DNA from: Plantago major
Lineage: Eukaryota > Streptophyta > Magnoliopsida > Lamiales > Plantaginaceae
Assembly: GCA_026545765.1 (NCBI GenBank)
Contig: JAIFAC010000008.1
Coordinates: 204,501-268,500, forward strand
Length of the DNA stretch: 64,000 nt
Direction: 5' to 3'
The notes below the pieces were generated by a model. The model was not told where the DNA came from and searched no databases. It saw only the letters and a program-made list of their open reading frames with translations. A program made the translations under genes and the position numbers. Shown in pieces: positions 24,721-40,105 of this stretch (positions are counted from its first letter, which is position 1; each line of letters opens with the position of its first letter).

Positions 24721-27700
24721 ACTATACTTACACCTATAACTATACCTAGAGAACCGAGGAAGATTGTCTACTATAATTATTCGTAATCTTAGTTAGTTCA
24801 GTATGTTGTCATATTTCTGTTGTTGGGTTGGTTTTTTGACTTATGTAAGTTCTGGTAAATGTTCTGTTCGATATCACAAAGGGTGTCTTCTATAATTATC
24901 CTCTAAATATAAGGTCAACTTGCATTTTAGTCGAAGGGCGGGACTATATGCGGGTTTATTAAGGAATCTTAACTTTTAAAATTAAAGAAAATATAAGAAA
25001 AAAGAAATAAATGTTTGGATTAGGTCATGTATAGTAAGTGGTTATTATAACAAATAATGAAAGGAAAAGGGAATAAGCGCTTTTTAGGGGTTTTAGTCTA
25101 ACGAAGTTGCTAAGTAGTACTCTCCTTTCTTACTCAGAATTGATCGAGGCAGTTACAGTTAATTGAACTTATTTTGTTGAAAAATCTAGTATATGCCCAC
25201 CACAGAAAACCCTACAGTAGGGGTAGAATACATATTGTTAACTAGCTGTTGTCATTTCTCGAATTCCTTTCATTTTGTACTGGCCCAAAATTCCTAGTTT
25301 CTGTATTTCTTAATCTGTATTTCTTAATAGATGTTCTAGGTTGTAAGTGTAAGTAGTTTGAAATATGTTGACTTTTTTTTTGTTTAGTTTTTAGTAAGAA
25401 TGCCGGTGTTAGCAATTTATAATAGTTATTTAGAATCTTTCCGGGGATGTTTTTGACAGAAACTAGTTTACAAAGTATTTATTCCTTTTGGTTTCACTTT
25501 TATGCTGTGTTGCCCCCTATTCTCAATTTCTTCTTGTTTAACCGACTCAATTTCTATATCTATAAATTTGGCCAAGACTTTGTTATTTTAAGGTAAAAGA
25601 GATCCCGACCCTGTAATACTTAAAGTTTCCCTATATGTCCTCTGCTCTTTAAGGATATATTTAAGGCTATATCACTTAGGATGTTTTTTATCCCAACCGC
25701 TTTTATTTTAAGTCTAGTACCCCTTGAATGCAAAAGTTTTGTGTGTCTTCCCTGACTAATTTCTTTCTTTACTTTCCGGGACACGTCTTTTTGAGGAATT
25801 TAAAACCATAAAAGTGGGTCTTCTCTTGCACTTAACTTTGCAACGGACAACGTGAAGTAGATTTTAGCCAAGCAGTCAATATTCTTTAACTGAAGAAGCA
25901 TACAAGTCAGTAAGAACTCCTAACTAGTATTAGATATAGAGATAATCGTGGCCAACTATAAAATAGAAAATAAAACCAAGTTGAGTTGAGGCTTGCGAAG
26001 GATAAAGAGCTTGGAATTAAGTGGAAAAAGCAGAGAATATATCCATGCAATATCTTTAAATAAATTAGAAACGTGTATGAGAGTACCACTTTATTTCCTA
26101 ACTTACAGGCAGTACTTTGGTGTCAGTCTTATAATCTAGAGAGACTCAGCCCTTTTTTTCCCTATATATAGTTCTATAATTTAGTGATTAGTACACAAGG
26201 CGAGGACAAATAATATGAAATGAACTAAAAACAAAAAAACTATTAGAAGTCGGAGATATTACTAACTAATAACAAAGGTTATACTCCGCAGGTATTGGAA
26301 CTGTTATATTGGACTAACGGACCCGGAATTTGTTTATATCAAACTATAAAATTACTTTACGTCAAATATTGATCAATTAATAAGTCAAGACAAAACAATG
26401 AATTTCCTTCTAAGCTTTTGCAAAGGGTAGCTACGATTAGAAATATCCAATTAATAAGACATCAGCGTCTGCAACATAAAGTTTTTTCAATCTATTTCTT
26501 TTATAATAGACAACCAAGAATCAATTAATAATCCAGGTGGCCTTAACTTATTAATCAAATCTTCTTTTAATCGTGAGTTTATGGCCGTTGATGTATGATT
26601 GTATATTTCCGGATTTATTTTGTTTTTTGTCTTTATAAATAATTATAATAATTAGGATCATCCCCCTGTTTGTTCGTAAATGTAAACTTCCTTATTCTTT
26701 CCCTTTCTAACTGTAACAGAGCTATTTCCTTTCTGGGTACTGCGAAAACCCTTGATTGACAGATCATTGACTTTTGGCCAAAGTGTAATTGCTTTAAAAC
26801 ATCTTTCTATTCTGAGCAACATCTTGTAGTACGACATCTTGTAGTATGATAAGATAAGAGAAGGCGTGTTTCTCGATTAGTTCTAGATTCTTAACAGACC
26901 ATATTAATATACAACAAACATATACAACAAACACAGAAGAAGACTATCTTGAGGACGAACTTAATTAAGAATTAATAACTATAAAGAAAACAGGGGGTAG
27001 CTTCTAGGTTGTATCTTTATTTTATATATTTGCTTTGAAATTTGATTCCTTGCCTTGTCGCTTGTGCTATTGTAACAGTAATGAGTCTTTCTTTATGAAA
27101 TAAGAAAACTTGCTATTATGTGGGCACACCGCAGTGAGTGACAAAGCGTCTCCCCTTTTTGGAATATAATGCTAACTAATTTTATCCTGTTATCTCAATC
27201 CCAAGTATGTGCAATTTTCTTTTTACCTCCGCATTCTCATTTTTCTCGGGTTAAAGACTAGTGTTATATCTAGAGACCTTATACTTATACTTTGATTATT
27301 CATAAGTCTTATTTTTTGTTTAATTCTTCAAGGTGGACTCATAATCCCTATTGGCACGAGGTCTGTAAAAGATAAAGCCGCGTTGACTAAATTGACTAAA
27401 ATAACGTATATGGGCTGCTATAGTCTCAATCAAGTAGCAGGATCCTCTACTTGTATCACGTGATGCTTGGAATCGCAAAAATCTTCTTGCTAGTAGAGAT
27501 AACCGCCTATAAAAAGAGGCCTTGAATAAAAACAAATGAAGAAAACCGAGTAATCTTGATTATAAGAGAATAACTCCTTGTTAGGATCATACATAATTTT
27601 CCGGGGACACTTTAATCCTATAATTTATAGTAGTAGAAAGGGAGATTTGTACACACTTTTAGTTTTGGCAGATTTCTTTCCTATATTTATGAAAAGCTAC

Positions 27701-30700
27701 TCCATGCAGTACAACGAATCAAAGTGTTCGCTCTCTAATTAGAACTTCTTTAATTTAATTTGTAATATATCTGATTTCTTTTTAGGTGATATGTTGTATA
27801 CCTTGTTATAGTTGTGGTATATGTAAGTTTTATTGAGAAGTAGTGTATATTGTGAGTAGTCATATAGATAATTTTTAGAAAAGAGAATATAATGAAGTAA
27901 CCCTTGTAACTACGCTTCCTTCTTTATGATGAGGATATAGGTAAAGTACACATTATTGCTTATAACTTAACTAAACTCTTCTTTGTACATAGATATACTA
28001 AGCATACCAACAACTAAACACCTTTATTTTTCATAGAGATTTCAAACCTTTCCCTAATAAGTTCTAAATACGTCTTAGCTTAGTTACTTATCCCTTCTAT
28101 ATTTTTCTATTATAGTACATCCCTTCATTTTAAGTAGTAGTAGTATCTTTATAAAACCCAAGAACCCTTTTATAGGATTTTGTTACAAGGATATTTAGTA
28201 GACAAATGAAGTCTTGTAGATGGCTAAGAATATACAAAATAACAACTAGTTTTTTCATAGGTTTCGCTTTTACAACATAAGATGATACATGCCTTAGTAT
28301 ATAATTGAATGTACTTAAAAAGCAAACTCTCGGGTGTCTTTAAATAAGTCCCTATTCTTTTTTTCTACCTAATCAATGTTCTCGAAGTAATTAATATACT
28401 ACATTATAGCCTATACCTTAATACTTATTACCATTTCCTTTATAGAATGCTTAGCACGTAAAAAAGAAATGTGAAGCTCTTTACGTGTTGGACTTTTCTC
28501 TGTGAATAGGCTATGGCTATAAAGTTTGGACTTCATAAAATAAAAGAGATCCTTACTAATTTCATAATGATCGGCTAGTGATCTATGTTCTTTAAGTATA
28601 GACCTTCTTTTTAGTTTAGGATTGATTGCCTGCCCTTCCTTCCAAACGACAAAGACAAAAATAGATAAAACAAGAAATATTGATCTCCTCTAATTGACTA
28701 ACCACCACCTATATTCTGGATAATCTAATTTATACATACCTGCCTATATCTGAGAATTGAGCACAATTTGTAGAAAACCCGCAAAGTAGAGTAGAACAGT
28801 GTCTATTTTTCCTATATTGTTTATTGTTACTTCGTTGGATCTCTCTTTATATTATAGAATTTCTAAGAATTAGGTGCTCCTTTTTTTTTTTTGCAAATGA
28901 AAATGAAATAATAGGTACGTGCGTGAGAAAGAAAACTCATTATAACAAAAAAGCGTGGATTAAAATACTAAATCAGAAGGACAAAACAAAAAGCTTGGAG
29001 AAATCCATTTTGGCAAAAGAATCCAAAAGAAGAATAGAGTCTAGTTTTTTTATCTTAGTTTCAAGAGTGACTAATTACTTAAAGACATGTAAAAACATGC
29101 GAAAAGCCTGCCAGATTTGCTTAACGAGGTTTGGAGAATTCCTAAATACACGTTATATAGAATCCTGAATCTCATTCTATTTACATACATGTAGGATTTT
29201 GGATGATTAACCATATATATATATATATATATATAGTATTATCTTAGGCAGAATAGATCTTGTACTTGGAAGAGATAACATCCTTTTTTTTTTTTTCATC
29301 GAGACAAAGGTTTCACTTAGAGTTTGTACTACATTGCCTAAGGGTCCACACTGGCAGAAAAAGAAACTTAATTTGCGAAAATATTGAATTGTGTTTTGTT
29401 TTCCTCCATCCAAATAATAAATATCAAATAATATGAAGTGGGAGTGTCTATATACATCAATAGCTTTCATTATAAGCAAATCCTAGTAAGTCATAAATGA
29501 GAAAGGTTCATTCTATCTACCTACAGACTACAGAATCCTTTTTAAAGCTATTATACTTTTTAAAGCTATTATAGTAAAAAAGTCGGCAAAAAAAAAATTA
29601 AAAATGCTTGGTATGTCAACGAAATTTTGATCTTCTGACTCTTCTGTATTGTGTATTGCCGCGGGCTTGTTTCCTTCTCTGGTCTTTTCTTTTATTCTTC
29701 GTAGACAGACATCTCTCTTCTACTTTTTTTTGACTCTGGGTACAATCGGACATGCAGACAAGACTATTTTCAATATCTGGAATGTTATTTTACCTTTTTT
29801 ATCATTCTAGTTTATTTTTATTATATAGAATTATTGAATTACTGATTAACTGGTTACAAAGGGTACATATTTTGCTCTGTTATTATAGAACTTTTCTATA
29901 ATTCTAATTCTCTATAAATCGAATGGATTTACTACGTGTTCGTGATCTTTCTACTTACAGGGATTTGACTAGCTACTAGAGTGTAAGTTTTCAGAACTTT
30001 GCTTCTTGGACTTTTCCATTCTCCGAATCTCCTTGGAAATCTATTTTTATATTTCGAGGGAGGTAGTGCCTGGGATAATAATAATAAGGTACATACGCTA
30101 TACAGAGACAGAGAATTCAAAAAAATAGAAGAAAAGATTAACTAAAAGATAAAGAATGATGAGAAAGACTCGTTACTTTTCTAATTATTGAAAAATTGAA
30201 TATACAATGAATCCTTCGTGTATCGTAAAGCAAGTGGAAAACAAGAATTCGTTTATTATTTGAAATAGTCTAGATTCTTTAATCAAAGTCTGCCCTTTTT
30301 CCTATCAAGAATTAGTGATGGTATTTAAACGTAGTACATTAGAATGGGCACCGAAAAAGTACGTAAATTTATCTGTATATCTTTGTTTTATATATATATG
30401 GGTTGTGAAATTTGTGATAAGAAACATACTTGACAGAAAGATTGAAGAAACGACTGGCATATTTTATTAGTTATTTTACCATAAACAATTTATTCATAGG
30501 CATGTAGTGTAGATATGTTAGGATGTCTTTAAATATAAATAAAACTAGAAAGCACATTTACAGGAGCAGGTAAAACAGGACTAATTATTGATTAACCTAT
30601 TATAGAACTTGCGTAAAAGCACGGCCATTATGCAGGAGTTGCCGAAGCAGCTCACATTTTTATTGCACAAATTCCCTTTCTATTATAGAAATATGAAAAA

Positions 30701-33700
30701 TACGAATAGATAAGTAAAGAAAGTACCCCTTGTAAATCTAGTGTTTATTTCTAATTTCTAACTATTCCAAACACCATCTATAATGGATTATCTTACTAGA
30801 TAAGAAATAAATACGCGAAAAGGGTTGCTTGTGATGCATGCTACTGTCCGTCAAATAAACGGTTGTAAGTGAAATACATTGTTATGTTATACTCATAATT
30901 AGGAAGTTGTACGTATAGAAGAGCCGATAGAATATTAAATTGAGTTGAACGAGTCGGGTATACCAAATTAAGAAAGTGGGGTAATTACTTCCTACGTAAA
31001 AAATACATACAGGTAAGTTATAATACTTTGTCAAATACAAACAAAGGGGGAAAGTGACACATACTTATGAGTCCTATAAAATTATATATTAGAAGCAGTT
31101 TTTTAGTTAATTTAGAAAAGAACCGTGTTTTAGCGGAAGCTTTTATTATCCTACGTTTATTATTTATTACTGCCATTTCCAATTATAAAATATAGCTCGA
31201 AAGAACTCGGTTATATTGGTTATAGGAGCTAAAAAAGAGAAGGCCGAAAAGGAATAAATCTTGGACTATATTTATTAAATGGTTAGGTTACAAAATGTGA
31301 ATATGGGATAAAATGTGTATGAAAACGCACGTTACTCGTATTGATTGAATCAACAAACAAAAGACACCGGTTGTTTTACAATACAAAGCTTATATCTAAT
31401 TTGTAATCTATTGTACTCCCAAGCTTAGATTAGACTATATGATGTCTCTTTTACGTACACTACCTACTCCGACTAATTACCGACAAAAATTGTGTTATCC
31501 TCAATGCATAATAGATAGCAATAGTAGTTACCTAATTAAGAAATAACTAATATAAGATAGAAATATTATAGGTAAGTGGTTGTGAAATGGGAGGGTTTCC
31601 ATACTAAAATATTGTAAAACAGATACCCACGGTAAAAGCGCTATTAAAACTTCAGTTGGATTCTTCTTATTCTTTACTTGATTGACCCACATGATCTGGG
31701 CCTTACTCTTACTCTTTCTTTCACTTGCACACCAAGAAATAAAGAAGTCCACACAAAAACTCCAATATTCTTATAATTAGTTATAATTAGTGCCGTAATG
31801 AAATCAAAGTAGGCAAAAGAGAGGATACCCAAAGTATAGCGCATAGAGTTGGAATAATATACAATGCTTCACCAAAACAAAAAGGGGGACAAATACACAA
31901 TTACTAGTGCCGGCTAGTTACTCTACTCTTGTTTAGAATTTGATGAGGTATACAAAGGAATACAAATATATCTAAAAATTCAAAGTATATTCTTGTTGAT
32001 GACTTATAAGTTTATAAGTTGTTATCCATCTTGTTTTCTGATTATGATCCATGTCTTTCTATAAATAAACGAGGCTTTTTCAAGTCCCAACAGATATCCC
32101 GCCATTGTTTTTATTATTACTATCTTATTCGCATCAAGAATTCTACTCAGAAAAAGAAAAGTAGAATAGTTGGAAGTACTCTGTTGTATTACGAAGAAAA
32201 TGAGGGAGGAGATGACACTAATATTTATTAGTTTTAGTATAAACAATATGAAAATAAAAAGATATTATATCTATTACAATACAACCGCTTACAATGCTAC
32301 AATGTTTTGTTGACACTAAAGTAAATGATTTTTTGTTTCTTATAAATAAGAACAACAGTTTGGCACCTACTTTCTCTATACACGACTTACTATATCTATC
32401 TATTATAAGAGCATAAGCAGTTCCTGGTGGAAATAGAGTTTCTCAAAGAAATCTGATGAAAAGTGCGTGATTTTTTCGTTGTTATTCCGACACCATTACC
32501 ACGACTATTCTATTAGTAAACCTCCTTCCTAATTTATGAAAACATCTATTAACTATAACCCTCAAAACTTTTTTCAATTTTATTATAAGAAAATAAGAAA
32601 GAGTTTTTCTCGTTTAGAAAAAGAAAAGGTTGAGCAAAAAAAATCTAAAAGAATTAAAAGATCGGTCTACGGTTAGGGATTTTGGTTCGTCTATGTTCGA
32701 AAAAGACCGGGATTTGAAACAGAAACATAGTTTGGATTAGTTTTAGAAGCACGCCTGAGATGTTTATTAAAGTTAGACCTTATTGGTGAACATAGATTAG
32801 ATACAGAAATAATAAAACGAAGTATTTTAATTGAGACTTGCACCGCTGACTTGTCTATAACTACCACTGCCGTTACAAAATAGACCTATACTTTGACTAT
32901 GACTGTACGCACAAAAATTACCCTTAATCTACTATCTCTTATTATTTATTTCGAAATCCCAACCGATACTTTCTTCTCTATACAAGCATGTCCATATCTT
33001 ATTGTTGAAGAAACCCTACAAAGTACCTGTGTTGCCCATATATTATTTTTCTTTATTTACTTTGTTTTTAATTTTTTTAAATAAAATAATAAGCGATCTA
33101 CACTTAATTCCTAAAGATAAGGGTACTTATTGGATTATGTAATTAATTATCAGTGACCGCTCTGTAAAAAAAAGGAAATGGAAAAATAGTTGGAAGATCT
33201 GGAAAGGAATTATCTCACGGTTAATTTTGAAACACTGGTTGTATTTTCTATATTCCTTTAGTAGAGGCAGGTAAGTTAGGCACAACTCTTTCTTCTTGGG
33301 TAGGATATTTCTTTTCGAATTCATTCCTTTCAATTCAATGTAATTGTTGAAGATCCCTTTATTATTTATTTATTTATATTTTTATATTTATAGACGGATA
33401 CCCTTTAATATCATAATCTTGTCCTCAATCTCAATCTTACTTAACCAATCTTTATTCTTAGATGTATATAGGCAATTGCAACTCGCCCCGACCTTTCTGT
33501 CTAGTTTTCTAAAATAGATTCTGTTTGGAGAGAATTCGGAAGTTTGGCAAACAACTAATATGGTTGACTTGGTAGAAATGATTTAAGAATTTGCAGGAAT
33601 AAACATGGTAGTAACCTAACCATAGTAATGGGTTGACCTTGGAAAAAGGCTTTAATTAACTAAATCTATGAATGGGTAGCACTTTTTTCTTTCTTGTAGT

Positions 33701-36700
33701 AAAGTAAAGTAAGTTATACGGGGCAGATGACTCCAACTTTCGTGTTAGAAATTATATTAGAGACTCATTGTGGAATAGAACTCGGTGTATTTATTTTTGT
33801 AGGTTTAGAGATAAAAGACAGACATTCTAAAAATATCAGTGATAGGTTATCAGGAAAACTTTACTAGTATAAAAAAAAATACTCAGTACCGAGACAATCA
33901 TATCATTTTTTTTTGTTACGTTGTGTACTAGAAGAAGAGACATGTAACTACAATTCAAACGATGGCCGAGAAACTTAATAAAATCTAATCTTTGAACAAA
34001 TTGTTCAAACAAGTGGATTCTGCTTCTTATATTGATTTCTTTTGCTTCTTGCTGGCTTAATATTGTGTATTTGTATTGTTCTTTTCTAAATTATTCTTAT
34101 TTAGTGATCAAGGGGAGTTTCTCTAGGCATTTAAGAGGTAAATCCCAGACAAAAAAGATTTACTACCTCTACAGTATGTTAACAAAAAACAGAGCGAGAA
34201 GTGGGTAATAAATGACGGTACAATGCTATTTCGACAAGACGTACCCATATAGTTTTAGTTTTTCTTTATTTTTTTTATTTGGAGAAATATTTGGAGAAAG
34301 AAGAAATCCACAAGCATGGCTTATAAAAGTTTCTCAGGGTAGAAGACGAAATTATATAAAGTTGTAGTAACCCTATATCATTATCATGATAAAGACTATC
34401 CATATATTATATTTGTGAAAAGCGCTATATACAATTTTCAGCAAGGCTTGAAATGCATAGTACTCGTAGTCAGTCATAGTCATATAAATCAATTCCTTTC
34501 TAGTTAGAGTTCTATTATAACTTATAGTAGTCTGTATCTTAAAATTATGGAGTAAGTGTAACAAAATCCCAATTACCCGAAAGAATGCTCAAATCCTCGA
34601 CTTTTCATAATCAGTAACCATGTCAGCTTTACAAGGAAGAAGGTTATAGAGAAAAGCACGAGCTAAAATGGAAATTATATCATTAATTATATCATTATTA
34701 GAAAGGGACAAGACTACAAGAAAATGAAACAGCATAATCTGTGTACATCCTATAAATGAAATTAGACGAGGAACTTTGGTCCAGAAAAAAATTCCTCCAT
34801 TTTCAAGTACTTTACCTCTATTAAATTGCAGGAACAAAACGAAGGACTCCTTTAGCTTGAATTAGCTGGGTTATTCTAAATCTAGGTAATCTCCTAAGAG
34901 CGAACCTCCAATTTTATAAGTGTCTACTATAATATAATATAGGGTAATCTTTTATCCACTTCTATCGTTTGTGAGTACATTAACTTTTTGTGTTGTGTAT
35001 ATTTCTTGATTTTGATTTTATGTTATTATATATAGGAGGTATCTAAGCCAACCCTTATCAAAAAATTCTATTTTTCCAAACACGGAAGAAGTGCACATAC
35101 ATACATACACATGTGTAAAGCTTAATTAAATTTGGTTGAGTCCCTAATCTAATAGCATTGAAAAAATTAAGAATACCCAAGGAAAAGACTACAAATAAAT
35201 TGATTTGGAGTATACGCATGTGCAAGATCTCAACTAATAAAGTCATCTTAATAAAGCTATAATGAAAACATGATGAGTAAATCCACCATCACACTGTAAT
35301 GCAAAAGGTCCCATATATGGAAAGGAAATCTTTAGCCCTTGGACATAAAGAACATCGCTTTTCACTACATGGAAGATTCACAATTTACTAAACGAGAAAG
35401 ACCCTGTAGTTGTTCATTTATCCTATTATTCCTGCTTGACTTTTTTTTATAGTTTCTCGGGGTTGGCATAAAAGGAGCATACACGATATGAAGTACAAAG
35501 ACATAGAATTCATTAATACAGAAATAAAGTCCGACAGACAAAAGAGCTGGCGCCTCCCTATTTTTTTTCGTTTTTAGTGTCTAAACTAAGAGACGGATAG
35601 AGATTTTCTATAAAATATGGAAATATGCAAAAGAGGACTTTTTCTAACTTTATTAAATTGGTTTGGCAGTTCTACACTATTAGGAAAACCCAGGTTTAGT
35701 ACTTGCTCAGAATTAACAGAATTTTAGACTATGTCCTTAATGAAAGCAGGTTGCGTGGAATTTGGTAAGGAATCACTCCTAGAAAATATTATCCATAAAC
35801 AAGGTGTAATTATTCTTTAATTTGTATTTGCTCCTATTCACACAATTTAGCGCTTTTGCCAAAGTATACTCGCCCTTCACCTATATCAGATATCTCTCAT
35901 AATCCTAGAAGTGTAATGTATTCCCTATAAAATTTAATAAAAAGAACACTTAAAAATGTCTTTTGTTTCTGTAAGACTGGGACATAAAGTTACTTATTCC
36001 TTCTACAACTCGTGTCTTTTTTTCCTTACCTAATTATTGAGATTCCTTAATAGTGGGTGTAACTCTAGATTAGTGTACAAACTTTTCTTCGAATATTGTC
36101 TAGTTCCCTTAACTTCCATCCTTGTCATTTATTTATAGAATTGCTTGCGGTTATTTATTTTTAGCTATATGCCTATCTCCTTTTCTGTTCATTCCTTTTG
36201 GTTTATTTTTCGGCTTTTCTGGGAAAGAGGAAGACTTTACATATCCATATTTGATTAAACTTAATTGATGGCTAGCAGTACAGTACAGGACAAAAAATAG
36301 TAGAAATCTTGGAAAAAAATACAACATGATCAACAAAATGAGAGCCTAGAGAACCCTTGTGAATAAATAAATAAGGGCTTTTTTTAGAGAAAACAGTCGC
36401 GAAATGGAAAAACTTACCTATCTTTTTTTTTATAGGAGAGAACACGTTGCAATAATTGTAATAATGGATATTTAAGCTAAGAAATTAGTTATACAAGTAC
36501 CCGTCTTATCCTGGTTTGTTCTAAACGAGAAAGGAAAGTCTTCGATAATACTGGTGCCTTATATTTCTAATCAAATATCTAAGATAAGACAAGTGTTACA
36601 TAAGTTCTTCCCAGCAAAATGAGATAATGATATATTAGAGTGTGCACGGTTGTCTGTATCCATTTCATCTAGGAATTGTTCTGTGTCTTTATTTTATAAA

Positions 36701-39700
36701 GTTATACTTAATTCGCCAAAGTAAAAAAACACATAGTAATATTAGACCTAGACCGGAATGATATTATAAAAGTTCAGTCAAGTTGATTATAATCCGGCAC
36801 TGCTTTACTTGCATATAGACAAGATTTCTTTGCTTACTTAAGCTGACCCTTCTTTTATTTTTGCTCCAGAATTCCTGATAACAACAAGGATCCCCAATCG
36901 TATTACTACAAAAAAAATAAGGTGCAGATATTATTGGCAGTGATACTTCTCTATTTCCATTTCATTTTATTATTTGTTTTCATCTTATACCAATTATACC
37001 CAATTATACCAATAAGTATGTGTGATATCCATGTCGAGTGAAATTCCTATATTTTTCTAGTTCCATATTATAGCTCAACTTAGATAGGGCAGTACTCAAG
37101 GAGAACCTTGTTCCAAACTTTTCGACAGCAGGTGTGTGGTGTAAATTGTCCATATGTGAATCTTTTCAGAAGATGGAGACCAAAACATAATCTAAGGAGG
37201 ATAGTTAGGCAATTCCAATGTTTATAGGTGTTTTATAGGGGTAACTTTTGCATGTAATTGGATATTTATAAAAAAAAAATACTTGATCAGGACAAAAACA
37301 AAAAAGGTTCTAACCGAGTTCTTTATGCTCTCTTTTGCTATTCTTCTTTTCTCAAAAGCCTTTTTTTAGTGTACCTCGATAACACAAGGACTTTTCCAAA
37401 TTTATGTCCTTATTTTTTTAACTTAGAACGTCATTTTCTTACTTTTCCATCATACATATAGGATATAGCTTAGTATCAACTTCTTGTCCTCCTTCGTAAA
37501 AGATCTATCTCAAATGGGCAGTTTTTTATGAATTCTTATTACTTTGTATGTCAAAAAGTAAGGATCATAGATTTACTTAATGAACATGACTCAACTTTTA
37601 TTTTTCGAAATGTTATAGTTCCCATAGGAGAAAGTAGCATTTTACATTTTAGCTAAGAAGGCTATGATCTTTTTTAGAATATTCCATGCTCTTTCTTAAG
37701 CAGTCAAAGTGAGATCAATTGATTTTGTTTTGCTTAGGAGACTTTTTCATTAAAGACAAAAAATGAAAGACACAAGAAAGAAGAGTAGTATTATATCTCA
37801 AATTAGTAAAAACAAAGTAACAAAGAGTATAAATAGAAAATATAATGAACTAAGACATTGACTGGTAGGTATAGATAATAAATCTTAGAATATCTATCTG
37901 CGGCGTTATCCATTAATTTATCCTGGTTTACAAAGTAATATAAAATTCTATAAAATTGGTGCAATGATTTCTTTTCTCTGGGTATATTTTCTGTTGTGTA
38001 GTAAGTAGTAATTAATGTATATTTCTTCTGTTCTTCCTTATGTTATTTATTATAGTATAGTTTGTTTCCTATTTAAAGAAGACGTCATCATTCTTGTACA
38101 TAATCTAATACCTAGTACTTTTTTAGGGGGGAGAGATTCTAGGATGGAATAGAATTTTATAGGTAGAAGTATATTCATGCATTGCCGAACCAAGAGGACC
38201 GTATCATATTGGTGGATCCTTCTTTTCTTTTCGTTCTACTACGTATAGTACTAAGTATTGATTGATGTCAGTGTCTGTCTTCTATGCTGGATTGGTGTTA
38301 TGTATTAATCTACTTTATATTATGGACTATAACTCACTCGGAAATGGAAATGTGGAAAGAGACACTGTACCATATAAAAAAAGTATAGTATCTATTTTAG
38401 TATCTCCACTACTTACCTGGGATTATGCATGAACTGTTTAGATTCGACTCTTCTTTTGTCTTCTCTATTACTAGCTTTCCTATCTTTCTACTTCTACAAC
38501 CTGTTTTATATGTTATGAGAATTAGAATTAATTGCTCTTGGTTTAGTTTTTTTGTATTTCTTCTAACTCTAAGGGTATGTGCTATTTTATTATATTTGCT
38601 TTTATTTTAAATTAAATATGGTATAAAGCATATATATGATGTATGTCTTCTAACTGTATTATATATTCTGTGGTATATGTTCCTACCGTACAGTTATGTA
38701 TAGTTTCCTAATAATATTTTTTATTCTTAGCAAATTCTATGAGCATTGTAAGAGATGCATGTAGCATGTTGTGGACATTTCTATCTAATATTTGTTTCTA
38801 TTATTTGGTTTGGTTGGTTCTCCTAATTCTTTTTTAGTAGTAGATCAAATACGCCTTTACTTTAATAATTCTATTCTGGAATTGGAGTTGGTTCTGCTAT
38901 CTGATAATCTTACACCTTGTTCTTTATTTTCTGTCTTTTTCTTTTCTTCTTTGCTTGGTCTTCCTTCGCGCGGAAGGTTTTATTCTTTCTCTATATATAA
39001 TTATTATATATTATAGCTTTGCAATTGTTTGTATTTCTTTATATCTTTATATGGGGTAAATTGAATGCCATGTATTATCTTCTTTAATATTTTTTTAGAA
39101 ACTATATTGACTTTGTTGTTTGAAATTCTTACACTATATCTAACTTATATTTATTATGTTTGTTTATTAAAAAATTAAAGAATAAAGGGTAAAACTATGG
39201 ATTTTTAGGAAGAGGAAGATGTCCTGTATACTGATTTGTAGTAGATGAATACTAGAAAATGAAGAGTAATTACTCCTACTTGAGAACTTTTTGCTTATTA
39301 CTATTATTACTAATAGAAACACGATATTTTATTTTACTTGTGCGTGCGAATCAATCATATCTCTTGAGTTAATTTACACTTTTGAAAGATCTTTTATTGT
39401 GTTCTTCTATTTGCCTTTACTTTGTGTTTATACTCGGTCAAAGACGATTTCCTCCTCCTATCTTTTCTTTTCCTAGATCCTTATAAAGTTAATATTTAAG
39501 GATATTTATTACTATGCTTTGCAACATATAAAATATTCATAACATCTGTACATTCGATCGGTATATAAGTTAAGTACACTACTCTGATTACAGCAATGTA
39601 TATATTTCTATTTATAATTCTTCTCTTCCAGTTGTTATTCCAGTTATTTGGGTCTCATTTATCATATCAGCAGAATGTGGTTTTAGTCATGATTTTATTT

Positions 39701-39845
39701 CTGTCTTGTCTCTTACCACTTACCACCTTTCTTTACCTTTATGTCTACCTAAGCTAAGCTAGCATAATCTCTGTTATGTGAAGTATGGAAAGGATGTAAA
39801 GAGTTTAGTTTAGTTAGATAAATAAGCAGTAATAAATAGTCTGTA
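24721..39845. other. AT-rich spacer, no gene confirmed
   Basis: Fifteen kilobases without a recognisable gene. The longest frame (28824-29168, plus, 114 codons, Lys-rich) is at the edge of chance length and matches nothing I know. Local repeats include a TA run at 29212-29235, an 18-bp perfect duplication at 29538-29573, a 12-bp one at 34674-34697, a 15-bp near-perfect one at 26820-26849 (one mismatch), and 10-bp ones at 31771-31790 and 36991-37010. A minus-strand frame at 29207-29479 reads into the TA run and is not credible. Confidence 0.5.
29538..29573 (+). repeat. Perfect 18-bp adjacent duplication
   Basis: The unit CTTTTTAAAGCTATTATA occurs twice without a gap (29538-29555 and 29556-29573). 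Confidence 0.95.
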
Positions 39846-40105
39846 ATAAACAACACGTATATTTCCTAATAGAGTCGAGAACGGTGAGACCCTATAACCT
39901 AACGGGAGTCAGTAGGTCTATATAGTACCAGCATAGCCCAAGAGTTGGTTTATTAGAGAAGAGACCTTTCTTCTGTGCCACACTCATCCACAACTAAACG
40001 AGTCGTCCGCACATCTATCCAGTTCATTCAGAACGAAGATATCTCTCTCACGGGAATAAGACCAGATTCCTATACGATCTACCTTCCACCACACCACATG
40101 ACACA
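39846..40105 (-). other. GC-richer flank 3' of the nad4 segment
   Basis: About 250 bp directly downstream of the nad4 homology (minus strand) is GC-richer than the DNA beyond it and then ends abruptly near 39846. The frame closes at 40079-40081 without further Nad4 similarity. The sequence right after the homology (GTGTC, then GTGTGG) is loosely like a group II intron 5' end (GUGYG), and the retained GC could reflect structured intron domain I. I cannot fold it into a convincing intron, so this stays a hypothesis. Confidence 0.3.

Noticed and set aside
28824..29168. 114-codon plus-strand ORF
   Set aside because: The length is near the chance maximum for this composition, it is Lys-rich from A-rich DNA, and it has no known similarity.
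30600..30690. Short protein-like stretch (GHYAGVAEAAHIFIAQ) in the plus strand
   Set aside because: Closed by stops on both sides within about 30 codons, and it fits no mitochondrial protein I know.
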